Origin: Saprospiraceae bacterium
Lineage (GTDB): Bacteria; Bacteroidota; Bacteroidia; Chitinophagales; Saprospiraceae
NCBI GenBank assembly: GCA_019634045.1
Contig: JAHQWA010000083.1
Coordinates: forward strand, 1 to 41,256
DNA: 41,256 nucleotides
Reading direction: 5' to 3'
Position 1 is the first letter of the stretch; each line of letters opens with the position of its first letter. Made by a program: the position numbers and the translations under genes. Below, piece after piece: positions 33,361 to 40,062 of this stretch. The notes under the pieces were generated by a model. The model saw only the letters and a list, made by a program, of their open reading frames with translations. It did not search any database and was not told where the DNA came from.

Positions 33361-34644
33361 TTATTGTTTGTAGATTTTCCCATTCTTCATGACAAAACTG
33401 ACCTTTGTGACAACGGAAATATCCTCAATTGGATTTCCACTGGTAGCAATGATATCCGCCAACTTACCTTCTTCAATCGTACCTAAGCGATCCGCTGTTC
33501 CAAGAATCTTGGCCGGCACGACGGTTGCTGATAAGATTGCGTCAATGGGTTTCATACCCGCTTTTACCATGAGAATGAATTCTTTAGCGTTATCGCCATG
33601 AGGAGAAACGCCTGTATCAGTGCCAAAAGCAATGGGGACACCACGCTCATAAGCCTTAGCAAAAGTCGCATTGCTTTGTGGGCCTACACTAAGTGCCTTT
33701 GGTACAATTACCTTCGGGAAATAGCCATCTATTTTGGCTTTTTCTGCCACAAAATTCCCAGCAGAAATAGTTGGCACATAGTAGGTCTCTTTTTCTTTCA
33801 TGAGGTCCATAATCTCCTCGGTCATAAAGGTGCCATGTTCAATCGTCGTAATCCCAGCCTGGACCGCTCTTTTCATTCCTTCCGCACCATGAGCGTGGGC
33901 TGCTGTATGCATGCCGTAGTCCGTGGCCGTTTGAACAATAGCTTCCAATTCCTCCATACGAAATTGCGGTCCTTGTCCATCTTTAGCTACACTAAGAACC
34001 CCGCCCGTAGCAGTGATTTTGATACAATCTGCCCCATTTTTGTAGCGCTGTCGTACCGCCTTCCTTGCATCTTCCGCACTGTTCACTACTCCCTCCGCAG
34101 GTCCTGGATCTCCCTTAAGATCTTCTCGTACGCCATTGGTAGGATCAGCATGTCCACCAGTCGTTCCAATCGCTTTCTCGGCTGTGTAAATACGGGGCCC
34201 CAGCACGAAGCCTTGGCGGATGGCATTTCTAAGAGAAACATTCACCCCTGAGCCCCCTAAGTCTCTCACTCCGGTGAATCCTGCCATTAGGGTACGTTTG
34301 GTATATACCGTGGCCCTGAGAGCGACGTCAGCTTTATTTAAGGTAAAACGCTCCATATAACGACTTGGGCTAGACTCCCCTTCAATGTGAACATGCATAT
34401 CTGTCCAGCCCGGCATTACCGTTTCGGTCTTCAAATCTACCACAGTAGCATCTTCTGGCGCTTTTGCCCATCCACTTTGCACCTCCTTTATGGTCGTTCC
34501 TTCTATAATAATGGTTGACTTGCCTTTAACCTGATCATTCGTACAGTCAATCAGGTTTCCGCAATGTAAATAGGTAGTTTGTCCTTGTAGGCCTGCCGTC
34601 CAAAGGCAAACCAAGGCGATCGTTAGTAGTTTAGTTGGCTTCAT
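33361..34644 (-). CDS. Secreted amidohydrolase (imidazolonepropionase/prolidase-like)
   Basis: 427 residues with a signal peptide (MKPTKLLTIALVCLWTAGLQGQ), so periplasmic or exported. Metal-dependent amidohydrolase motifs: MPGWTDMHVHIEG (His84, His86), DCIKITATGGV (the Lys likely bridging two metals), AAHAHGAEGM, TTIEHG and FGTDTGVSPHG (catalytic Asp). The C-terminal GKLADIIA closes the beta-sandwich. Members of this group with signal peptides are often Xaa-Pro dipeptidases or related peptidases; the substrate here cannot be read from sequence. It lies 41 bp downstream of the membrane protein gene, with an imperfect palindrome between them. Confidence 0.9.
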   Translation of the reverse strand: MKPTKLLTIALVCLWTAGLQGQTTYLHCGNLIDCTNDQVKGKSTIIIEGTTIKEVQSGWAKAPEDATVVDLKTETVMPGWTDMHVHIEGESSPSRYMERFTLNKADVALRATVYTKRTLMAGFTGVRDLGGSGVNVSLRNAIRQGFVLGPRIYTAEKAIGTTGGHADPTNGVREDLKGDPGPAEGVVNSAEDARKAVRQRYKNGADCIKITATGGVLSVAKDGQGPQFRMEELEAIVQTATDYGMHTAAHAHGAEGMKRAVQAGITTIEHGTFMTEEIMDLMKEKETYYVPTISAGNFVAEKAKIDGYFPKVIVPKALSVGPQSNATFAKAYERGVPIAFGTDTGVSPHGDNAKEFILMVKAGMKPIDAILSATVVPAKILGTADRLGTIEEGKLADIIATSGNPIEDISVVTKVSFVMKNGKIYKQ

Positions 34645-34662
34645 GTACGTTTGTTTAGGTTC

Positions 34663-34683
34663 CTATACCGTGTCACGGCATAG
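34663..34683. promoter_or_regulatory. Imperfect 21-bp palindrome between two minus-strand genes
   Basis: CTAT-A-CCGTG-T-CACGG-C-ATAG is symmetric with one mismatched pair. It starts just past the stop at 34686 and lies 19 bp before the amidohydrolase ATG (34644). It could be an operator for the amidohydrolase or a small mRNA hairpin; there is no T run to suggest termination. Confidence 0.4.
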
Positions 34684-34685
34684 AT

Positions 34686-36086
34686 CTATTTAAAACTAGG
34701 TTCCACTCTTTTAATCGATAGCTCCATATCAAAGTTGTCCTCATATAATTGCGCACGGGAAGCGGCTACGATACTATCAGACATCATTTGGTCAACGAAG
34801 ACGTAATAAGACTGTGCCGAAGAAAAGCAGCCTTCCCAAATTGCACCAGCATCAATATTCCGAGCGGCAAGTTGCTTCAGATCTCTCATCGCGCTGGTTA
34901 GATCCCCGCTTAGTCGGTACACTAGTAGAAAATGATCACTATCCGATCTATAAAAGCGCTCACAATCATAGTACAATATGTCCTCTCCCCCATTGATGCT
35001 TAGGATGATCTCGCCCTGCTTAGCTTCTTCTTCAGCCGTATCAATTAAATCGGTCTCTACTAAATCGCTCAACTCAAAGTCTTTGTTAAAAGGTACAACA
35101 GGCGCATCGATAATCAAGGTTCGAGGTTCTCCATCCAAGCTAGACTGCTTAGCTGCCATTTCCGTCTCGTGCAGCAATTCGTCAACATAAACCACTGGGC
35201 GCTTGGTCCATTCTAAATACAGCATTCCGCTGATGACGGAAATAGCGAGAATACACAACATTTGCTGATGATAATAGTTTCGTTTAAATCGCTGCGTCTC
35301 ACCAATTACAGGAGCAATCCAATTCTTCAGGTTACCATTGAAAGCAGCTAACCATTTTGTATATCCACTAGCCCGGAAGTTGGACCTAAGATCATCGAGT
35401 TTAATGAAATCTACCATTTTTCGCTTTACCCCAAAAAGTTGCTGCCTTGCTGGGGTGGCCAATAGGCGAGCGGTACGGTCGGGGTGGATCACAATCATAC
35501 CAAAGCCATTATTAACACATTGTTCTCGCAATTCCTCCTTGTACTTGGTTTCATCTGGAGCAAACACATCTTCCCCGATTGCAATCCACTGCTCATCGGC
35601 GTGGTAGCGCTTAAATTGCTCAATGGCATAGATGTAATGGTAACGAAATTGCCTTCGAAAGAAAAGCTGATAAAATAGAAAACTTCCCACCAAACAGGCT
35701 AACATGGAAAAAACACGCCAATGAATTCCATCGGTATGTAGAGCGTACGTTCCATCAAAATGCGTCCACACCACCATAATGGTCGTACACATTAAACTGA
35801 AGGTGACTGAATCCCAAACGAGTAAAGTTCGCTGAATACGGTAAAAAACCTCTTCCTTCGTCTCCCTTGCGGTAGCCTCAACAGTAGCCGTGAAGAAACC
35901 TCCATCCTCTTTGGGAAATCGCAACATACCATCCGCCACTATTCCCCCTTCTCCTCGCATATCCAACTGGACCTTCGTCTCACCGCTGCGAGGTCGGTAC
36001 TTATAGTGGGTTTTGAGGAAACTAACAGCCGCGTGTTTAATATCCTCCTCTCCCAGAAACATCAATGGTTTTCCAACTGGCTCCAT
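34686..36086 (-). CDS. Membrane protein of unknown function overlapping folP
   Basis: 466 residues; no named family recognised. The N-terminal part (about 12-75) has EEDIKHAAVSFLKTHYKY, then GGIVADGMLRF and FFTATVEATA, a pattern loosely like a PD-(D/E)xK nuclease fold but with Thr where the Lys should be. Two membrane helices follow (about 88-108 and 125-145), then a soluble region with ELREQCVNNGFGMIVIHPDRTARLL, a third helix (about 285-302) and a periplasmic C-terminus. Its last 80 residues (HFLLVYRLSGDLTSAMRDLKQL...YYVFVDQMM) loosely resemble a SPOR domain. The start lies 25 bp inside the end of folP, so translation is probably coupled. Function is unknown. Confidence 0.7.
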   Translation of the reverse strand: MEPVGKPLMFLGEEDIKHAAVSFLKTHYKYRPRSGETKVQLDMRGEGGIVADGMLRFPKEDGGFFTATVEATARETKEEVFYRIQRTLLVWDSVTFSLMCTTIMVVWTHFDGTYALHTDGIHWRVFSMLACLVGSFLFYQLFFRRQFRYHYIYAIEQFKRYHADEQWIAIGEDVFAPDETKYKEELREQCVNNGFGMIVIHPDRTARLLATPARQQLFGVKRKMVDFIKLDDLRSNFRASGYTKWLAAFNGNLKNWIAPVIGETQRFKRNYYHQQMLCILAISVISGMLYLEWTKRPVVYVDELLHETEMAAKQSSLDGEPRTLIIDAPVVPFNKDFELSDLVETDLIDTAEEEAKQGEIILSINGGEDILYYDCERFYRSDSDHFLLVYRLSGDLTSAMRDLKQLAARNIDAGAIWEGCFSSAQSYYVFVDQMMSDSIVAASRAQLYEDNFDMELSIKRVEPSFK

Positions 36087-36904
36087 AGTTTAATTACTTC
36101 GTTAGCCTCCCTCACATCGTGCACTCTTAGGATTTTGCTACCCTGCTGTAGGGCTACCATATGTAGCGCCGCTGTACCAATCAAGGCTTCAGCAGCTTCA
36201 ACCTCAAGCAGTTTGTAAATCATCGATTTTCGGGAAAGTCCGGTCAAAATCGGTAGACCAAGCACCTGGAAGACATGCATGGATTGCAATAGCGTGTAGT
36301 TGTGCTCTAATTGTTTCCCGAAACCAAAACCTGGGTCAATGATAATATCCTTTAGGCCTAAAGCTCTTAATTCTCCGACTTTTTTCACAAAAAAATCAAA
36401 GATATCCTGAACTAGGTTGTCATATGTCGGCTGCGACTGCATGTTGCTAGGCCTTCCCTGCATATGCATCAGGATATAGGGGACATTAAGCGTAGTGACG
36501 GTAGAAAAGAGGTTTTCGTCCAACGATCCTGCAGAAATATCATTGATCATTCCCGCTCCGGCTTCCACGCCAGCTGCGGCTACTTCAGCGCGGATGGTAT
36601 CTAAAGAAATGACTGTCTCCGGAAATCTCGCCTTTAGCGCCTTAATGATTGGTAAAACCCGATTTAGTTCCTCCTCTACTCCAATGATCTCTGCGCCAGG
36701 TCTAGAGGACATCCCGCCGACATCCAGTATAGTAGCTCCTTCCTCCAAATGAGTTTCCGCAAGCCGAAGCGCCTGTTCCACGGAACTCGCACGACTATCC
36801 GCATAAAAGGAATCAGGGGTAACATTAATAATGCCCATCACTATCGGGGAACTTAGTTCTAGAAGGGTACCATTACAGTTAAGCGTGGTGTGCTGCTCTA
36901 TCAT
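36062..36904 (-). CDS. folP: Dihydropteroate synthase
   Basis: 280 residues, the normal length. It joins p-aminobenzoate to dihydropterin pyrophosphate in folate synthesis. Motifs: MGIINVTPDSFYADSR, DVGGMSSRPGAE (the common GGESTRPGA), VISLDTIRAEVA, MINDISAG, YILMHMQGRPSNMQ, IIIDPGFGFGKQLEHN, LPILTGLSRKS and ILRVHDV. All pterin- and pABA-binding residues of the TIM barrel appear present. The small GGMSSR variation (Met for Glu, Ser for Thr) lies in the loop linked to sulfonamide binding, but its effect cannot be inferred. The downstream membrane-protein gene overlaps it by 25 bp. Confidence 0.96.
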   Translation of the reverse strand: MIEQHTTLNCNGTLLELSSPIVMGIINVTPDSFYADSRASSVEQALRLAETHLEEGATILDVGGMSSRPGAEIIGVEEELNRVLPIIKALKARFPETVISLDTIRAEVAAAGVEAGAGMINDISAGSLDENLFSTVTTLNVPYILMHMQGRPSNMQSQPTYDNLVQDIFDFFVKKVGELRALGLKDIIIDPGFGFGKQLEHNYTLLQSMHVFQVLGLPILTGLSRKSMIYKLLEVEAAEALIGTAALHMVALQQGSKILRVHDVREANEVIKLWSQLENH

Positions 36905-37356
36905 CAGATTCAGTTAATCAGGGTAAATTTAGACAAGGGGTGGGATAATGACAAACTTCTCTGACATTCAATTTGAGGACGAGTCCTTTGGATGAGCTAG
37001 TTGAACATTGCCTCTGATTATGTTTCTAAACTAGGGTGCAGGCTGTATATTTAGCAGGCCTTCTGCGGCTTAAACATTAGAAAACTTGATTTATTGACTG
37101 CAATGCTTAATATTGCTGTCAGATCAACCTCCGTCAAACTGTAAACAAAAAAAAGTCATTGACGTAGCAATGACTTTCAAAGATCAACTAACCTTCATCC
37201 TTTTGGATATATGCAATATCTTGAGTAATTACTGTCCAGTTGATTTTGAAATAAGTACCCAACTGGATAATAATACGTAAGAATACACTAATAACGTTTG
37301 GAGTCTGCGGAGCGCTGCTCCATCACTACTTTTTTAACCCTTTTAAAACAAGAGCC
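36905..37356. other. 452-bp divergent intergenic region with minus-strand terminator
   Basis: This lies between folP (minus) and the DUF4230-like gene (plus). It contains a strong hairpin-plus-T-run read on the minus strand (37146-37177) that does not follow any annotated minus-strand gene. It also has a 7-bp inverted repeat (CCAGTTG...CAACTGG, about 37234-37264) and a short GGAGC-GCT-GCTCC hairpin (37309-37321). No protein-coding frame of note is visible. A small RNA is possible. Confidence 0.55.
37146..37177 (-). terminator. Orphan intrinsic terminator, minus strand
   Basis: A perfect 10-bp stem (37152-37161 with 37168-37177, loop of 6) is followed on the minus strand by a run of T (plus-strand A run at 37147-37154). 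There is no minus-strand gene between it and 37356, so it would end an unannotated transcript starting within about 37180-37356 or antisense to the start of the next gene. Confidence 0.75.
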
Positions 37357-38535
37357 ATGTCAGGAGGATCAAGTTCACCCGCCTCACGTCTTAATATCAC
37401 TCGCCTTTTAGTTGTCATCCTGATTCTTAGCTTTCTCGCCTTGGTATGGTACAAGTACAAGGACGTCAGCCCTGCTGGCTATACTAATATTCCAGTAGAA
37501 TACCAGGTAAAATATCTCCCAGCAGATTTCAAGATCGATATTAATCCAGATGATGCCCTGGCGATTCTGACCAATCCTAGGCGATACAAACGCGAGTTCA
37601 ATGAGCTAGTCTATGATCTGAACACTTCGATATTGAATCATGTGAGTAATCGCATGGGATTAAGCAAAACGCAAAAAGGCCTAGCCATTCAAGAATATGA
37701 AAAGCAGCATGCTTATATGCGGGATATGTATTACGATGACTTTGTTGCGCTAAGTGATACTACCTCTGCCTTGTACCAAACTTGGTACGATAATCACTCC
37801 ACCAGCGCCATTGAGGTTATTTATCAGGTGGCTTCGAAGTACACCTGTTCCATCGTGAACCTCGTGATTTCGTCGGTCGTCAAAACCAAAGATGGCGTCT
37901 TTCTAGCCAAAGGGATGGAAGTCAATACTCCCTGTGGAATTGCCCTTTCGGAGGCTTTGCAGCCATTTGTTAAGGAAATGGAGAACAGAGCGGCAATCGA
38001 GGATTTTGCCAAATCCAAAGGTCTGCTTCAGGAGAAAATTCAGAAAGCTATTGCCGAATTGGCCACGATGGAGGTCCAAGACAAAAAAGGGATTACCAAA
38101 CAGTTGCAATCCAAAATATGGGGCTTTTCCGTCTCCTCCTCAGATATCGAAATCACCGCCATCAGTATTTTAAAGGTGGGGTTTAAACTGCAAGACTATA
38201 TGTCTGTAGATTTGAATGCTCGCAACAATATTGTGACTGTTACTTTAGCTGAACCTCAGATTCTTTCTCATGAGGTGTACCCGAAGATTGAAAAATTAGA
38301 CATCGGTTGGCTCAGGGAGGTAGAAGAGATCAATCTCAATGAAAGTTTCAATGTATTGCGTGAGGAATTTCGCAGAGAAGCCTATGAAAGCGACATCATG
38401 TCTGAAGCCAAAAATCAGGCAGTAGAGATCATGAATACTATGTTTGCGCCCCTTGTAAGCGCTATGAACAATAAGTACCAATTGCGCGTTAAGTTCCAAA
38501 AAACAGACGAACAAGCGTCACAAGACTTATCGTAG
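37357..38535 (+). CDS. Membrane-anchored DUF4230-like protein
   Basis: 392 residues. One membrane helix near the N-terminus (about 15-33: RLLVVILILSFLALVWY) is followed by a large extracytoplasmic part. Residues about 45-220 are mostly helical, with the Cys pair YTCSIV and NTPCGI. The C-terminal 120 residues (VGFKLQDYMSVDLNARNNIVTVTLAEPQILSHEVYPKIEKLDIGWLREV... then a helix and QLRVKFQK) follow the strand-strand-helix pattern of the DUF4230 family. Its biochemical role is unknown. The methyltransferase gene starts 3 bp after its stop, so the two form an operon. Confidence 0.7.
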   Translation: MSGGSSSPASRLNITRLLVVILILSFLALVWYKYKDVSPAGYTNIPVEYQVKYLPADFKIDINPDDALAILTNPRRYKREFNELVYDLNTSILNHVSNRMGLSKTQKGLAIQEYEKQHAYMRDMYYDDFVALSDTTSALYQTWYDNHSTSAIEVIYQVASKYTCSIVNLVISSVVKTKDGVFLAKGMEVNTPCGIALSEALQPFVKEMENRAAIEDFAKSKGLLQEKIQKAIAELATMEVQDKKGITKQLQSKIWGFSVSSSDIEITAISILKVGFKLQDYMSVDLNARNNIVTVTLAEPQILSHEVYPKIEKLDIGWLREVEEINLNESFNVLREEFRREAYESDIMSEAKNQAVEIMNTMFAPLVSAMNNKYQLRVKFQKTDEQASQDLS

Positions 38536-38538
38536 TAG

Positions 38539-39129
38539 ATGAATCCAGAACTTTCAGCCACTTATTGGGAGGACCGATACCGGGATAGCAACACCCCCTG
38601 GGATATTGGTTATATCTCTCCGCCCCTCCAGCATTACTTCGATCAGCTTCAAGATAAATCAATCCGGATATTAATACCTGGAGCTGGCCGCGCCTACGAA
38701 GCAATTTATCTTCACCAACAAGGTTTTGACCAGGTATGGGTGTGCGATTGGGCCAAGGAATCTTTTCAGCATCTACAAGAAGTAGCTCCAGACTTTCCGG
38801 CAGAACATCTAATAGTTGGCGATTTCTTTGATTTGGAAATGGAAGTGGATCTCGTGGTGGAGCAGACCTTCTTTTGTGCCCTACCTGGATCCAGTAGAAA
38901 GGATTATGTAAAAAAGATGGCTCAACTCTTGGCGTCCAGCGGTAAACTCATTGGTCTTTTGTTTGCCGGTGAATTTTCACAGACAGGCCCTCCTTTTGGG
39001 GGTTCTGAAAAGGAATACAGGAGCTTACTACAGACTTACTTTGAAATCCAACAGATGGGGCTAGCGCCTGATTCTATCAAACCACGCCTAGGACGAGAGC
39101 TATTCTTTGCGGCTCAAAGGCTGGAATAA
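38539..39129 (+). CDS. SAM-dependent methyltransferase of the TPMT (thiopurine/thiol methyltransferase) type
   Basis: 196 residues. The Rossmann core has NTPWDIGYISPPLQHYF at the N-terminus (the WD-x-G motif of this family), motif I ILIPGAGRAYEAIYL for SAM binding, VWVCDWAKES, LIVGDFFDL, and VVEQTFFCALPGSSRKDYV followed by the GPPFGG substrate-side loop. Related enzymes methylate thiols, thiopurines or halides; the natural substrate in Bacteroidota is not established. It lies 3 bp downstream of the DUF4230-like gene. Confidence 0.87.
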   Translation: MNPELSATYWEDRYRDSNTPWDIGYISPPLQHYFDQLQDKSIRILIPGAGRAYEAIYLHQQGFDQVWVCDWAKESFQHLQEVAPDFPAEHLIVGDFFDLEMEVDLVVEQTFFCALPGSSRKDYVKKMAQLLASSGKLIGLLFAGEFSQTGPPFGGSEKEYRSLLQTYFEIQQMGLAPDSIKPRLGRELFFAAQRLE

Positions 39130-39137
39130 GGTCCTTA

Positions 39138-39171
39138 TTTGAATTCAGTCTAAATAAATTTTGTACATTTG
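39138..39171 (+). promoter_or_regulatory. Promoter of the luxR-type regulator gene
   Basis: -33 TTTG (39138-39141), a 22-bp spacer and -7 TACATTTG (39164-39171). The -7 element lies 26 bp before the ATG at 39198, giving a short leader. Confidence 0.7.
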
Positions 39172-39197
39172 CCAAGTAAATGGAAAACAGGTAAACC

Positions 39198-39851
39198 ATG
39201 TTGTCGACTAACATTCTTCTAGCAGATCCAGAACATCTGACTCGCATTGGTTTGCGAACACTAGTGTCCAAGATGGATGGACTACAGATAGTCAGTGAGG
39301 TGAATGACGAGAAGACCTTAATGAAAGAGCTCATTGCCAAGTCGCCAGACATCGTAGTCCTGGATTATAACCATCCCAATCATTTCAATCCTTCTTCGGT
39401 TTCTAAGATTAAGAAGCAATTGCCCGAAGCCAGGATTATGGTCATCACTTCTGATAATAACAAGGTGAATATTTATCAAGTATTGGAACTTGGAGTCAAT
39501 AGCTTCCTGACCAAAACTTGTGATGAAACTGAATTCGTGGATGCCTTCAAGGCTTTGGTGAAGGGCGAGAAGTTCTTCTGCACGCGTATCTTAGACTATT
39601 TGCTCGAAAAGTCATTCTCGCGGCCAGAACCTATTGCCACTACCCCACTCACTCCAAGGGAAATTGAAATAGTTAGATTGATTGCTAAGGGGTTGATTGC
39701 CAAGGAAATTGGTAGTGAATTAAACCTAAGTACTCACACCATCTATACCCATCGTAAGAAGATCATGCGTAAGTTAAACATCAGTTCTTCCTCTGAATTG
39801 GTGATGTACGCATTGAATGTTGGAATTATCGAAAGTCCTGTACCTAAGTAA
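39198..39851 (+). CDS. Response regulator of the NarL/LuxR type
   Basis: 217 residues. Receiver domain (about 1-120) with acidic-pocket LLADPEHL, phospho-acceptor Asp in VVLDYNHPN (about residue 55), Ser in VITSDN and the conserved Lys in FLTKTCDE. A linker leads to a LuxR helix-turn-helix (about 152-212: LTPREIEIVRLIAKGLIAKEIGSELNLSTHTIYTHRKKIMRKLNI). All phosphorylation residues look intact except that the usual DD pair has a single Asp plus Glu. No histidine kinase gene lies in the window, so it is an orphan here. It has its own promoter. It may regulate the LysM gene downstream, but this is only suggested by proximity. Confidence 0.93.
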   Translation: MLSTNILLADPEHLTRIGLRTLVSKMDGLQIVSEVNDEKTLMKELIAKSPDIVVLDYNHPNHFNPSSVSKIKKQLPEARIMVITSDNNKVNIYQVLELGVNSFLTKTCDETEFVDAFKALVKGEKFFCTRILDYLLEKSFSRPEPIATTPLTPREIEIVRLIAKGLIAKEIGSELNLSTHTIYTHRKKIMRKLNISSSSELVMYALNVGIIESPVPK

Positions 39852-39889
39852 AGGTGACCTCACCCTAATGGAACGCTACCGTTGTCTGT

Positions 39890-39917
39890 AATTTGAGTCA
39901 AATTTAAAATAGATTTG
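39890..39917 (+). promoter_or_regulatory. Palindrome overlapping a -7 element upstream of the LysM gene
   Basis: AATTTGAGTCAAATT (39890-39904) is a perfect 7-1-7 inverted repeat. It is followed at 39910-39917 by TAGATTTG, an exact TAnnTTTG match. The repeat sits where the spacer and -33 region would be, so it could be an operator. The implied leader is about 140 nt. Confidence 0.5.
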
Positions 39918-39963
39918 ACATATTACAACATTTCTTACACTGTCTTCGTTTTGATTATACTTT

Positions 39964-39987
39964 TCACTTGCAAACTTGTACAAGTGA
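39964..39987. repeat. 24-bp inverted repeat with a nested 12-bp palindrome
   Basis: TCACTTG (39964-39970) and CAAGTGA (39981-39987) are perfect inverted copies around 10 bp; within it ACTTGTACAAGT (39974-39985) is itself a perfect palindrome. It lies in the presumed leader of the LysM gene, 75 bp before its ATG. Confidence 0.55.
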
Positions 39988-40062
39988 TTGATTTCATGTA
40001 CCTTACCCCTTTCTAAACTTTCACATTTTTGGCACATTTCAGTTAAATTTAACTTGCTATCT

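Noticed and set aside
36062-36904. Sulfonamide-resistance allele in folP because of the GGMSSRPGA loop
   Set aside because: The change from GGESTRPGA may be ordinary clade variation; resistance cannot be inferred from this alone.
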